NCBI GenBank assembly: GCA_029243485.1
Contig: JAQWRY010000086.1
Location: forward strand, 682,001-746,000
Origin: Candidatus Binatia bacterium
GTDB lineage: Bacteria > Desulfobacterota > Binatia > UBA12015
DNA length: 64,000 bases
Direction of reading: 5' to 3'
Both the position numbers and the translations under genes were made by a program. The notes under the pieces are model-generated. The model searched no databases and was not told the origin of the DNA. It worked only from the letters and a program-made list of their open reading frames with translations. Positions 36,400 to 44,843 of this stretch are shown one piece after another. Every line of letters begins with the position of its first letter. Position 1 is the stretch's first letter.

Positions 36400-36458
36400 C
36401 GGAGGTCCGAGACAACACGAAGCGCGCCTCGTGTTCCCCTCGCCGCCCTCGATCGACC

Positions 36459-37313
36459 TCAGAGGTCGTGAGTGGGGTGCTTCAGAGTGAGTCCGAGGCG
36501 TTCTTTCATACGAGTGTTCACCACCCGCTTTCCGCGCGCGGTTCGAGAGTCGGCAGGTTCTGCCCACTTGGGCTCGGGGGCGCCGGTGGCGGCCGCGATT
36601 GCGGCGACGACCTCGCGGCGGGTCCGGTGGTCGTCGTCGCAGACGTGGATCACTCCACGGTCCGATGCCGGGAGACCCATGGCAGCCAGGACCGCGCCCG
36701 CGGCATCATCGAGATGGATGAGATTCGTGGCCTCGAGTCCGTCGCCCGGGCGTACGAGGTCCGGGTCGCGTACTCGGTAGATCCGTTCGAGTTCGCGACC
36801 GGGCCCATATAGCCCGGCGAGCCGCAGCAGGGTCCAAGGAGTGTCCGAGTCGGAGAGGCCGTCTCGAAGCGCAGCTTCGGCCTCACGTTGCACGCGCCCC
36901 CGGGGGTTCTCCGGCCAATCCTCGGAGGTTTCGTCGATCCATCCGTCGTGCGCTGAGAGCGCGGACGTCGACGAGGTGTAGATCACGCGCTCGAGTGGCA
37001 GCGCGCTGCAGGCGCGAGCGATCGACTTCGCACCTTCGACGTAGAGGCGTCCTCGATCTTGGTCGCCGGACGGGGCGTAGCAGAACACGGCGACGTCGAT
37101 GTCGCGCAGAAGCGATTGAAGACGAGACGCGCTGTCACTTACAATGTCGAATCCGACTACCTCGACACCATCCGGGTGGGGTCCAGCGGCGCGCCACTCG
37201 CCCGAGCGCGTCGTCGCGATCGCGGAGAAGCCGGCGTCGGCGGCTCTTCGGGCGATTTCGGCGCCGAGCCAGCCCGCGCCGACCACTGCCATTTTTTTGT
37301 TGGACTTCGTCAC
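36459..37313 (-). CDS. NAD(P)-dependent SDR epimerase-like protein (YeeZ type)
   Basis: A 284-residue Rossmann protein from the GTG at 37313. The dinucleotide loop is MAVVGAGWLGAEIARRAADA; later come IDVAVFCYAPSG, the ERVIYTSSTSAL strand, LLRLAGLYGPGRELERIY and NLIHLDDAAGAVLAAM, the hallmark of atypical extended SDRs related to E. coli YeeZ. The usual YxxxK pair is not evident, as in many of these atypical members. The reaction is unknown. Upstream extension of the frame is unlikely, as it lacks similarity; the GTG overlaps the stop of a small upstream frame. Confidence 0.85.
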   Translation of the reverse strand: MTKSNKKMAVVGAGWLGAEIARRAADAGFSAIATTRSGEWRAAGPHPDGVEVVGFDIVSDSASRLQSLLRDIDVAVFCYAPSGDQDRGRLYVEGAKSIARACSALPLERVIYTSSTSALSAHDGWIDETSEDWPENPRGRVQREAEAALRDGLSDSDTPWTLLRLAGLYGPGRELERIYRVRDPDLVRPGDGLEATNLIHLDDAAGAVLAAMGLPASDRGVIHVCDDDHRTRREVVAAIAAATGAPEPKWAEPADSRTARGKRVVNTRMKERLGLTLKHPTHDL

Positions 37314-37531
37314 CTCGGGTTCGCCTCTCGTCGAACCGTACCCGAGATCATCTTCGGAACGCACGTGCACACTCCGGTGGGTATCGGGCGCAGACGAGGG
37401 GGGGGTGGTGCATCGACGACCGGCTTGGCACGGGGAACGCCGATGATTTTGAACAGATCGCACTGGTCCTTGGTTCGGACCGGCCGAACATGGGCCCGAC
37501 CGCGCCAGAGCTCGCTGACGAGAGGCCCCAC
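37310..37531 (-). CDS. Possible small gene coupled to the SDR gene
   Basis: A 73-codon frame beginning near MGPLVSELWRGRAHVRPVRT and ending in SGTVRREANPR, with its TGA overlapping the SDR GTG (GTGA). A neighbouring frame just upstream contains MAPDELTAAAIPHRFSVEVL and could be the first part of the same, frameshifted gene. No family is recognised; a CCCCCCCC run inside it is a likely slippage site. The 309-bp gap between the SDR and molybdopterin genes holds nothing else apart from the repeat at its end. Confidence 0.3.
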   Translation of the reverse strand: MGPLVSELWRGRAHVRPVRTKDQCDLFKIIGVPRAKPVVDAPPPPRLRPIPTGVCTCVPKMISGTVRREANPR

Positions 37532-37605
37532 GGGTCATGGGCCATGACGAGTACTTCGACAGAGAACCGGTGAGGAATCGCTGCCGCCGTCAGCTCGTCG
37601 GGAGC

Positions 37606-37625
37606 CATCTTGAGTCAAGCTCCTA
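37606..37625 (+). repeat. Single arm of a REP-like element
   Basis: CATCTTGAGTCAAGCTCCTA matches 18 of 20 bases of the right arm of the palindrome at 43812-43831. Here no partner arm is seen. It supplies the stop codon (TAG on the minus strand) of the molybdopterin oxidoreductase gene. Confidence 0.6.
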
Positions 37626-39875
37626 GATCGCTTCGACTTGGATAGGGATCCCGTTCAGTACCGCGTTGCCGGAGTGCGCGTCTACCTGTGCCTCGTCGGT
37701 GAGGTCGTTTGAAGAGACACCGGCATTCGCACGGGCGACGCCCAATCGAGTCTTCGTGTCGTCATGCCCCCAGCCGTGGGGGAGGCTCATCACGCCCGGC
37801 ATCACGCTGTCGGTGACCTCGACCGGCGCGTCGACGCTGCCGGTTCGAGAGGAGACGCGTGCGTTCTTTCCGTCGGCGAGGCCGAGCCGCGCGGCATCTT
37901 CGGGATGGACGTGCAGGGTGCAGCGCGCGCGACCGGACACGAGCCCGGGGATGTTGTGCATCCACGAGTTGTTGGAGCGCAGGTCGCGCCGACCGACGAG
38001 GACGAGACTGGCCGAGGTTTTCTCGGCGTCGAGTCGCGCACGAACCCGGTCGAGATCGGCGACCAACGGCTCGGGGGTGAGCTCAATCTTCCCGGACGGC
38101 GTCTGCAGGGCCTCCGGAAGTCGCTGGCCGAGCGGGCCCAGATCGACCGCGTGGCCAGAGACCGCGAGCGTCGCAAGGTTGAGTCCGCCGGGATTCGAGC
38201 CGAAGGCGTCGCCGTAGACTCCGGTGCGCAATTGGAGGTCCAGCATGCGCTCAGGACCGCGGTAGCGAGACGTCTGTCGGCGGATGTCGTCGGCGTCGCG
38301 TCCGTGGATCGGAGAGTACTCGTTGGCGACGGCTTTCTGGAGAATCTGTTCGAAGACGAAGTCGTCGAGCGCGTCGATGTCCGCGTTCGGTCCCTGTCCG
38401 GTCACGATGCCGGCGAGGCGCAGAAGGATGCGCCACTCCTCCATCTGGCCCTCGGGCACGTCGAAGATCGGTGGCGAGAAGCGCGCGAAGTTCCGCACGG
38501 CGAGCTGCGTGAACGCGAGAGGGTAGTGGGGTTGTTCAAGAGGCGACAGTCCCGGAAGAACGACGTCGGCGTGGCGCGTCGTCTCGTTCAGATAAATATC
38601 GACACTCACCATGAACTCGAGGCTCTCGAGGGCCTTCTTCAGGCGTGCGCCGTTCGGCGTGCTCAGAACCGGGTTGCCGCAGATGGTGATCAGGGCGCGG
38701 ATTTGGCCGTCCCCGGGTGTTTCGATTTCCTCGGAGAGGCACGCAACCGGCAGCTCGCCGCAGGCCTCGGGAAGGTTGCGCACGCGACTGCGAAAACGGC
38801 CGAGGCGCATTCCGCGCCCGGTTCCCGGCTTGCTCTGCGCGTTTGCGGCACCGATCGCCGCCTTCGTGAACAGCGCGCCTCCCGCGCGATCGAGATTGCC
38901 CGTGAGTACGTTCACGACATCGACGAGCCAACTGGTGGTCGTACCGAATTCCTGGGTGCACGTGCCGATCCGCGCATACACCGACGAGGTTTGTGCCTCG
39001 GAAAGCTCGCGTGCGAGTCGTCGAATCTCGTCGGCCTCGATGCCGCAGACGTCGGCCACCGTCTCCGGCGAATAGTCGCGGACGAGCCCGCCGATCTGGT
39101 CGAGGCCGTTGCACATCTCGGCGAGGCGACCCGGTGCCGCACGTTCTTCGGTGAGCAGGGTGTGAATCACACCGAGCAGGAAGAAGACATCGCGCCCGGG
39201 TCGAATGAAGTGGTGCTCGTCGGCGGCTTCGGCGGTTCGCGTGCGGCGCGGGTCGAAGACCACGATCTTGCCGCCCCGTTCTCGGATCTTCCGTAGGCGC
39301 CCCTTCATGTCCGGAGCGGTCATCAGACTGCCGTTGGATACGAGCGGGTTTCCCCCGAGGATCCACAGGTGGTCGGTGTGGTCGACGTCGGGGATGGGGA
39401 CCGAGAGGCTCCCACCGAACATCAGGCCCGACGAAACCTGCTTCGGCATCTGGTCGACGGTACTCGCGCTGTAGAGGTTGTGTGTCGCGAGCCCCTTCAG
39501 AAGCACGCGTCCGTAAAGCCCGTGGCCGACGTGGTGTGCGGACGGATTGCCCAGATAAGCCGCGACCGCGTCACGGCCGTGCTCGTCCGCGATTCGAGGC
39601 AGGTTGCGATCGATCTCGGCGAAAGCTTCGTCCCACGTCGCTTCGACGTGCTGGCCGTCTCGTTTTATGAGGGGACTACGGAGTCGGTCCGGGTCGGCAT
39701 CGAGTGCGCCGATGGCCGCGCCCTTGGGGCAGATGAAGCCGTTGCTGAACGGGTCGCCTTCGTCTCCGCGAACCGAGACGACTGCGCGTCCACGTGTCTT
39801 GATCTCGAGATTGCAGCAGGCCTCGCAGAGCGGGCACGTGTGGAAGTGGGTGGACTCCGTGTCGGTGGTGCTCAC
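37623..39875 (-). CDS. Molybdopterin oxidoreductase with [4Fe-4S] site
   Basis: A 750-residue bis-molybdopterin (DMSO reductase superfamily) enzyme. The N-terminal cluster motif is C-x2-C-x3-C (CPLCEACC) with the last ligand in GFICPKG. A Mo-bis-MGD core follows, and the C-terminal dinucleotide-binding barrel has NNSWMHNIPGLVSGR and VMSLPHGWGHD. Where formate dehydrogenases carry Sec or Cys, the sequence reads LYSASTVDQMPKQV, with no Cys, so Mo may be ligated by Asp or Ser. No Tat signal is seen, so it is probably cytosolic. Its GTG start overlaps the stop of a CoA-ester lyase gene. Substrate unknown; alternatives are a formate dehydrogenase or BisC-like reductase. Confidence 0.9.
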   Translation of the reverse strand: MSTTDTESTHFHTCPLCEACCNLEIKTRGRAVVSVRGDEGDPFSNGFICPKGAAIGALDADPDRLRSPLIKRDGQHVEATWDEAFAEIDRNLPRIADEHGRDAVAAYLGNPSAHHVGHGLYGRVLLKGLATHNLYSASTVDQMPKQVSSGLMFGGSLSVPIPDVDHTDHLWILGGNPLVSNGSLMTAPDMKGRLRKIRERGGKIVVFDPRRTRTAEAADEHHFIRPGRDVFFLLGVIHTLLTEERAAPGRLAEMCNGLDQIGGLVRDYSPETVADVCGIEADEIRRLARELSEAQTSSVYARIGTCTQEFGTTTSWLVDVVNVLTGNLDRAGGALFTKAAIGAANAQSKPGTGRGMRLGRFRSRVRNLPEACGELPVACLSEEIETPGDGQIRALITICGNPVLSTPNGARLKKALESLEFMVSVDIYLNETTRHADVVLPGLSPLEQPHYPLAFTQLAVRNFARFSPPIFDVPEGQMEEWRILLRLAGIVTGQGPNADIDALDDFVFEQILQKAVANEYSPIHGRDADDIRRQTSRYRGPERMLDLQLRTGVYGDAFGSNPGGLNLATLAVSGHAVDLGPLGQRLPEALQTPSGKIELTPEPLVADLDRVRARLDAEKTSASLVLVGRRDLRSNNSWMHNIPGLVSGRARCTLHVHPEDAARLGLADGKNARVSSRTGSVDAPVEVTDSVMPGVMSLPHGWGHDDTKTRLGVARANAGVSSNDLTDEAQVDAHSGNAVLNGIPIQVEAI

Positions 39876-40798
39876 TGGGTCTTCTCCTTGGCGGCGTTCG
39901 CTCGTGCGACCATCTTGCGTGCTCGGTTGATGTGCGGTGCGTCGACCATCGCACCCTTGTAGACGAAGGCCGCTTGGCCGCGCGCGAAGGCTTCGGTCGC
40001 GGCATCGAGAAGCGCGTTCGCTTCCGTGACCTCTTCTTCGCTCGGAACGAAGACCCGGTTGATCGTCGCGATCTGGTTGGGGTGGATCGCTCCTTTGCCC
40101 GTGAAGCCGAGCTCGGCGGCTTCACGCGCCTCGCGCTCGAGTCCTTCGTCGTCGTGGAAGTCGAAGAACGGCATGTCGAGTGGGTCCATGCCGGTCGCGG
40201 CCGCGGCGAGGAGACAGGCGGATCGTGCGAACGAGAAGACATCGGGTAGGGACCCGTCGTCGTTGCGGCTTCGACGAGCGCCGATCGCGTTGGAGAGATC
40301 CTCGCTGGCCCACATCATTCCGCAGGAGCGCAGGCTCGCTTGCGCGATGCGGCGAATGTTCAGGATCGCTTCGGGCGTCTCGGTTGCGAGCAGGATGAGG
40401 CGCACGGAGCCCCGTGGGCGGCCGACCATGGCTTCCAGATTGGTGAGAGCCCCGTCGATGAAGCGAATGTCGTCTTCGCTCCGCACCTTCGGGATCATGT
40501 AGCCGTCCGGTGCGCCCCGCATGGTGACGGTCAGGTCGTCGAGTGCGAGCCCGGTCTCGAGCGGGTTGATGCGCACGAGCTTCTCAGCGCCGCAGAAGTC
40601 CATCTCGAGAAGGGTCTCGCGGACGATCTCTCGTGCCTTCGCCTTGTGCGCGGGGACCACGGCATCTTCGAGGTCGAGGACGAGGGAGTCGGCACCTGCG
40701 GTCGGTCCCTTGGCGAGTTTCCTCTCGTCGTCGCCCGGTACCCAGAGGAGCGAGCGGCGAAGCTGCGGTGCGGCGGGTGTCGATTCTTGTGTCGCCAT
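39872..40798 (-). CDS. HpcH/HpaI-family CoA-ester lyase (CitE-like)
   Basis: A 308-residue TIM-barrel protein from the ATG at 40798. Signatures: RSLLWVPGDDERKLAKGPTA, the metal-binding DSLVLDLEDAVVPAHKAKAR, a PKVRSEDDI strand, the LLATETPEAILNIRRIAQAS segment with the second metal ligand Glu, and GFTGKGAIHPNQI near the C-terminus. Relatives cleave malyl-CoA, citramalyl-CoA or 3-hydroxy-3-methylacyl-CoA esters; the exact one is not decidable. It overlaps by GTGA the molybdopterin oxidoreductase, so the two are coupled, and it is divergent from an enoyl-CoA hydratase. Confidence 0.92.
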   Translation of the reverse strand: MATQESTPAAPQLRRSLLWVPGDDERKLAKGPTAGADSLVLDLEDAVVPAHKAKAREIVRETLLEMDFCGAEKLVRINPLETGLALDDLTVTMRGAPDGYMIPKVRSEDDIRFIDGALTNLEAMVGRPRGSVRLILLATETPEAILNIRRIAQASLRSCGMMWASEDLSNAIGARRSRNDDGSLPDVFSFARSACLLAAAATGMDPLDMPFFDFHDDEGLEREAREAAELGFTGKGAIHPNQIATINRVFVPSEEEVTEANALLDAATEAFARGQAAFVYKGAMVDAPHINRARKMVARANAAKEKTQ

Positions 40799-40900
40799 CA
40801 GCGAAGGACCTCCTGCGGGTGGATGAGACGAGGGGTATCGTGGTGCCCATCCCCAGGCAAGCTTGCGCCGCCGGGACCCTTCGGCAAAGCTCCCCCGCGT

Positions 40901-40920
40901 GCCGCGGCGCTCTCCGCGGC
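40901..40920 (+). promoter_or_regulatory. Hairpin in the intergenic region upstream of the enoyl-CoA hydratase
   Basis: GCCGCGG and CCGCGGC form a perfect 7-bp stem around CGCTCT, followed by GTTTTCC. It lies 29 bp before the TTG start, between divergent operons, and could be a 5' leader structure or operator. No protein can be assigned. Confidence 0.35.
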
Positions 40921-40949
40921 GTTTTCCAGTGTATTTCGGAGGTGGTGGT

Positions 40950-41798
40950 TTGGAGTATCGGACGATCCAGTACGCCGTCGACGACGCGGTCGCGACGATC
41001 ACGTTGCACCGCCCCGACAAGATGAACGCCTTTACGTCGAGGATGTGTCACGAGTTGCTCGATGCGCTGGATCAGGTCGACGGAGACGATGCCGTCCGCG
41101 CGGTGATCGTGACCGGTTCTGGGCGCGCCTTCTGTGCCGGAGCGGATCTGGGATCGGGCGGCGGTAGCTTCGACAACACCGATCGCGCGAGCAAGCCGAC
41201 GATCGACACGCACCGTGACGAGGGCGGCCTTCTCACCCTGCGTATCTATGACTGCAAGAAGCCGATCATCGCGGCGATGAACGGCGCCGCCGTCGGGGTC
41301 GGGGTCACCATGACCCTGCCCATGGACATTCGGATTGGTGTCCCGGGATCCAAGATGGGTTTCGTCTTCGCTCGGCGTGGGATCGTGCCGGAGGCGGCGT
41401 CGAGCTGGTTCCTGACGCGAGCGGTGGGAATCCAAACCGCGGCGGAGTGGGCTTACACGGGGCGGATTTTTCGCAGTGAGGAGGCGCTCGAAGCAGGCTT
41501 GCTCTACAAGGTGGTCCCGCCCGAGGAGCTGCTGCCGACGGCACGGGGCATCGCCCGGGAGATCGCCGACAACACCGCCCCGGTCTCCGTCGCTCTCACC
41601 CGGCAGATGTTCTGGAAGATGCTCGGTGCGTCGAGTCCGCACGAAGCGCACCTGCTCGACTCGAAGGCCGTGTTCTGGACCGGCCGCCAGCCCGACGCCT
41701 ACGAGGGCGTTCAGTCGTTTCTCGAGAAACGTCCGGCCAAGTTCTCGATGAAGCCGAGCACAGGCATGCCGCCGTTCTACCCGTGGTGGAAGGAGTGA
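40950..41798 (+). CDS. Enoyl-CoA hydratase/isomerase-family (crotonase) protein
   Basis: A 282-residue crotonase-fold enzyme; the TTG at 40950 follows a GGAGGTGG site. Motifs: ITLHRPDKMNAFTSRM, oxyanion-hole SGRAFCAGADLGSGGG, KPIIAAMNGAAVGVGVTMTL, and the FVFARRGIVPEAASSWFLTR region with Glu at the catalytic position. The long C-terminus FLEKRPAKFSMKPS is common in crotonases that act on longer chains. The reaction is hydration or isomerisation of an acyl-CoA; the substrate is unknown. It is followed by an overlapping cyclase and the LLM oxidoreductase, forming a likely three-gene operon. Confidence 0.94.
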   Translation: MEYRTIQYAVDDAVATITLHRPDKMNAFTSRMCHELLDALDQVDGDDAVRAVIVTGSGRAFCAGADLGSGGGSFDNTDRASKPTIDTHRDEGGLLTLRIYDCKKPIIAAMNGAAVGVGVTMTLPMDIRIGVPGSKMGFVFARRGIVPEAASSWFLTRAVGIQTAAEWAYTGRIFRSEEALEAGLLYKVVPPEELLPTARGIAREIADNTAPVSVALTRQMFWKMLGASSPHEAHLLDSKAVFWTGRQPDAYEGVQSFLEKRPAKFSMKPSTGMPPFYPWWKE

Positions 41799-42577
41799 GA
41801 GTCGCCGCCGGCTTCTTCCTGGCGGTGATTGTTCTCGCGCCGTCATCGGACGTGTGGGCGCTCGACGCCTCGAAGGTGGTCGACCTCTCGCACACCTACG
41901 ACGCGGATACGGTCTATTGGCCCACGGACAAAGAAGGCTTCGAGTTCGAGGAGCTGAGCAAGGGCGTCACGCCGGGCGGCTGGTACTACACGGCGAACCG
42001 GTTCGCGACGGCTGAGCACGGGGGCACGCACATCGATGCGCCGGTCCACTTCGCGAAAGGAAAGAAGAGCGTTGACGAGATCGATCTTTCGTCGCTGATC
42101 GGACCGCTCGTCGTTCTCGACGTGACGGACGCCGTGCAGGAGAACGTCGACTACCGGGTGACCATCGCCGACGTCGAGGCGTGGGAGAAGCGCCACGGCG
42201 CGATCCCGGACGGCGCGATCGTCGTCATGCGAAGCGGTTGGGCGAAGCGTTGGCCCGACCGCGCGCAGGTGCTCGGTACTGCGGTCGCCGGCGATACGGA
42301 GAACCTGCACTTCCCGGCGTTCTCGAAGGAGGCCGCTACGTTCCTCATGGAGAAGCGCCGCGTGGGAGCGATCGGAGTGGACACGCCGAGCATCGACTAC
42401 GGCCCATCGAAGGACTTCATCGTTCATCAGATCGTGAACGGCTCCGACAAGGCTGGCCTCGAGAATATCGCGAACCTCGAAGCCGTGCCCGATTCCGGCG
42501 CGACGATCATTGCATTGCCCATGAAGATCGGGGGCGGTTCGGGCGCGCCGGTGCGCGTCATTGCGGTTCTCCCCTGA
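41795..42577 (+). CDS. Exported cyclase-family protein (kynurenine-formamidase-like)
   Basis: About 260 residues of the KynB/cyclase metal-dependent family, with VVDLSHTYDADTVYWPTD at the start, the metal-binding HGGTHIDAPVHFAKG, and a C-terminal GVDTPSIDYGPSKDF and IALPMKIGGGSGAPVR. The GTG at 41795 overlaps the hydratase stop (GTGA) and opens a signal-like VRVAAGFFLAVIVLAPSSDVWA, so the protein is probably periplasmic; a GTG at 41783 is the other option. Family members hydrolyse amides or lactones with a divalent metal. The substrate is unknown, and an exported version next to CoA enzymes is slightly unexpected. Confidence 0.88.
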   Translation: MRVAAGFFLAVIVLAPSSDVWALDASKVVDLSHTYDADTVYWPTDKEGFEFEELSKGVTPGGWYYTANRFATAEHGGTHIDAPVHFAKGKKSVDEIDLSSLIGPLVVLDVTDAVQENVDYRVTIADVEAWEKRHGAIPDGAIVVMRSGWAKRWPDRAQVLGTAVAGDTENLHFPAFSKEAATFLMEKRRVGAIGVDTPSIDYGPSKDFIVHQIVNGSDKAGLENIANLEAVPDSGATIIALPMKIGGGSGAPVRVIAVLP

Positions 42578-42601
42578 TCCCTGAACTTAGGAGCTACGAA
42601 G

Positions 42602-43528
42602 ATGCGTATTGGAATCGGAATCGGTGAAATCGGCGGAACGCCCGCGACTGTGGACGGTCTGATCGGCCAGGCGAAGCAGGCGGAGGCGGACGGCTTCGCG
42701 AGCGGATGGTTCGCGAACATCTTCGGATTCGACGCGATACTCGCGTGCGCGCTCGCGGGCCGTGAAACCAGCACGATCGAGCTGGGGACGGCGGTTACGC
42801 CGAGCTATCCGCGCCATCCCACGGCGATGGCGCAGCAGGCGATCTCGGCGAATGCCGCGTGCAGCGGCCGGTTCGCGCTCGGCATCGGTCTCTCACACCA
42901 GATCGTGATCGAGAACATGCTCGGCCTCTCGTACGCGAAGCCATACAGCCACATGAAGGAGTACGTCGAAGTTCTGAACCCGCTGTTGCGCGGCGAGGCC
43001 GTCGGGCATCAGGGCGACGAGTTCAAGATCATGGCGCAGATTCAGGTCGCCGGTGCGCCGGCCCCGTCTTTGTTGATCGCGGCGCTCGCGCCGAAGATGC
43101 TCGCGCTCGCCGGCCGGGAGACGGCAGGCACGATTACGTGGATGACGGCGACCAAGACGCTGAAGGATTACACGGTCCCGCGGATCACTGAAGCTGCGGC
43201 GGCCGCGGGCCGACCGGCGCCTCGCGTCGTCTGCGGTCTGCCGATCGCCGTCTGCAACGACCCCAAGGGCGCGAGAGAGAAGGCGGGCAAGGCCTTCGAG
43301 ATCTACGGCACGTTGCCGTCCTACCGCGCGATGCTCGACCGCGAGGGGGCTGCAGGGCCGGGCGACGTTGCGATCGTCGGCGACGAAAGCGACGTTGGCG
43401 AGCAGCTCGACCGGCTCGCGGAGGCGGGCGTGACCGACTACCTCGCCGCGCCGTTCTCGGCCGACGGCGCTGGTCCCGAGTCGCTCGAGCGTACGCGTGC
43501 GTTCCTGATCAAGCGCGCGAAGGGGTAG
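42602..43528 (+). CDS. LLM-class (F420-dependent type) oxidoreductase
   Basis: A 308-residue TIM-barrel flavin-independent member of the luciferase-like superfamily: MRIGIGIGEIGGTPATVDGL start, TIELGTAVTPSYPRHPTAMA, SGRFALGIGLSHQIVIENML, LSYAKPYSHMKEYVEVL and LAGRETAGTITWMTATK. This resembles the family annotated as LLM F420-dependent oxidoreductases that reduce or oxidise organic substrates with F420. The start follows AGGAG by 8 bp. It is the third gene of the hydratase-cyclase run. Cofactor choice is by homology only. Confidence 0.9.
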   Translation: MRIGIGIGEIGGTPATVDGLIGQAKQAEADGFASGWFANIFGFDAILACALAGRETSTIELGTAVTPSYPRHPTAMAQQAISANAACSGRFALGIGLSHQIVIENMLGLSYAKPYSHMKEYVEVLNPLLRGEAVGHQGDEFKIMAQIQVAGAPAPSLLIAALAPKMLALAGRETAGTITWMTATKTLKDYTVPRITEAAAAAGRPAPRVVCGLPIAVCNDPKGAREKAGKAFEIYGTLPSYRAMLDREGAAGPGDVAIVGDESDVGEQLDRLAEAGVTDYLAAPFSADGAGPESLERTRAFLIKRAKG

Positions 43529-43544
43529 GGAGGGCGGGCGTCGC

Positions 43545-43681
43545 CTACTTCTTCTTCGCGGGAAGCGACGAAGTGTAGGCGCCGCCTTCGTCGACCCACT
43601 GCTTCAGGGCTGCGCGGTTCTGAAGCCGGGCGGGGCGATGAGGACCATGAGTCCCCCGTCCTTCATCGTCCCGCAGCACAT
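43545..43681 (-). pseudogene. C-terminal remnant of a cytochrome-like or related protein
   Basis: Minus strand. MCCGTMKDGGLMVLIAPPGF in one frame, then NRAALKQWVDEGGAYTSSLP and a lysine-rich end in the next, ending at TAG 43545. The ending (ALKQWVDEGGAY) looks like the end of a cytochrome c-like domain. No start or body is present. It is part of a 340-bp stretch (43529-43868) that holds only gene fragments and a repeat. Confidence 0.4.
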
Positions 43682-43686
43682 GTTTT

Positions 43687-43770
43687 GGCGCTCTCGGTCA
43701 CGCGGCACGGGCGCTCGGGATCGACCGCACGACGCTGTACCGCACGATGAAGCGCCTCGGCCTCGAGTAG
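43687..43770 (+). pseudogene. Fis-type helix-turn-helix fragment (NtrC-family C-terminus)
   Basis: ALGHAARALGIDRTTLYRTM then KRLGLE and a TAG. This is a near-perfect C-terminal Fis/NtrC DNA-binding helix-turn-helix of a sigma54-dependent regulator. The AAA+ and receiver parts are missing, and nothing upstream in this frame fits them. The stop codon lies in the left arm of the adjacent palindrome. Confidence 0.65.
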
Positions 43771-43831
43771 GAGCCTGACCCGAGATGGATCGGTGGCAGG
43801 TCGTCGTGAGTCATCTTGGGTCAGGCTCCTA
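43768..43831. repeat. REP-like palindromic element
   Basis: The 20-bp arms TAGGAGCCTGACCCGAGATG (43768-43787) and CATCTTGGGTCAGGCTCCTA (43812-43831) are inverted and match at 19 of 20 positions, separated by 24 bp. Each end offers TAG. A related arm occurs at 37606. Such palindromes are typical of REP or MITE-like elements mobilised by RAYT-type transposases; no transposase is in the window. Confidence 0.75.
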
Positions 43832-43868
43832 GTGCACGCGTGCGCGGGAGCTAGTAGAGTCCCCGTGT

Positions 43869-44843
43869 ATGAAGACGCTGTTGTGCAAGGAGTTCGGTCC
43901 GCCCGAGAGCTTGGTGCTGGAAGATGTCGAGTCGCCGGAGGCGGGCCCCGGGCAGGTTGCCGTCGACGTCCGCGCCTGCGGGGTCAACTTTCCCGACGTC
44001 CTCATCATCCAGAACAAGTATCAGTTCAAACCTCCTCTCCCGTTCGCGCCCGGAGGCGAGATTTCGGGCGTGGTGAAGGAAGTCGGCGAGGGGGTCACCG
44101 GCTTGGTGGTCGGCGATCGGATCCTCGCGTCGACCGGCTTCGGTGGGTTCGCAGAAGAGCTCGTGATCCCGGCGAGCCATGCGGTGCCGATTCCCGACTC
44201 GATGGACTTCCCGACGGCGGCCGCGTTCCTGATGACGTACGGCACGTCGTACTACGCGCTCAAGGATCGAGGTCAGATCCAGCCGGGCGAGAATCTCGTC
44301 GTTCTCGGCGCGGCCGGGGGCGTCGGCCTCTCGGCGTGTGAGCTTGGTAAGGCGATGGGCGCGCGCGTGATCGCGGCGGCGTCGAGCGATGAGAAGCTCG
44401 CGGTCTGTCGCGAGCATGGTGCGGACGAGACGATCAACTACTCGACCGAGAAGCTGAAGGATCGGATTCGTGAACTCACCGGCGGCCAGGGAGCCGATGT
44501 CATCTACGATCCCGTCGGAGGCGACTACTCCGAGTCGGCGTTGCGCGCGATCGCCTGGGAAGGACGTTTTCTCGTGATCGGCTTCGCCGCCGGGGACATC
44601 CCGAAGATCCCGCTGAACCTCACGCTCTTGAAGAGCTGTCAGATCGTCGGTGTCTTCTGGGGGGCGTTCGTCGGCCGCGAGCCCGAGCGAAACAAGCAGA
44701 ACACGCGCGAACTCTTTGAGATGTTCGCGGCCGGCAAGGTGAAGCCCTACGTGTCGTCCTCGTATCCGCTGGCCGAGGCGGCCGGGGCGCTGGACGAGAT
44801 CGGCGGGCGCCGGGCGAAGGGCAAGATCGTCGTCATCCCGTGA
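43869..44843 (+). CDS. Zinc-independent MDR quinone oxidoreductase
   Basis: A 324-residue medium-chain dehydrogenase/reductase of the NADPH:quinone oxidoreductase group. It has VDVRACGVNFPDVLIIQNKY, PFAPGGEISGVVKEVGEGVT, the coenzyme loop LVVLGAAGGVGLSACELGKA, and NQKQ-like ending EIGGRRAKGKIVVIP. The structural zinc cysteines and catalytic zinc ligands of alcohol dehydrogenases are absent. It reduces quinones or enones with NADPH. It stands alone downstream of the palindromic element. Confidence 0.93.
   Translation: MKTLLCKEFGPPESLVLEDVESPEAGPGQVAVDVRACGVNFPDVLIIQNKYQFKPPLPFAPGGEISGVVKEVGEGVTGLVVGDRILASTGFGGFAEELVIPASHAVPIPDSMDFPTAAAFLMTYGTSYYALKDRGQIQPGENLVVLGAAGGVGLSACELGKAMGARVIAAASSDEKLAVCREHGADETINYSTEKLKDRIRELTGGQGADVIYDPVGGDYSESALRAIAWEGRFLVIGFAAGDIPKIPLNLTLLKSCQIVGVFWGAFVGREPERNKQNTRELFEMFAAGKVKPYVSSSYPLAEAAGALDEIGGRRAKGKIVVIP

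Noticed and set aside
37623-39875. Possibility that the molybdopterin oxidoreductase is a selenoprotein
   Set aside because: Its frame has no in-frame TGA, and the Mo-ligand region reads SASTVDQMPK without a Cys or Sec codon.
40921-40949. Upstream start for the enoyl-CoA hydratase at 40863
   Set aside because: The extension is Arg-rich with no family match and would bury the GGAGGTGG site that precedes the TTG at 40950.
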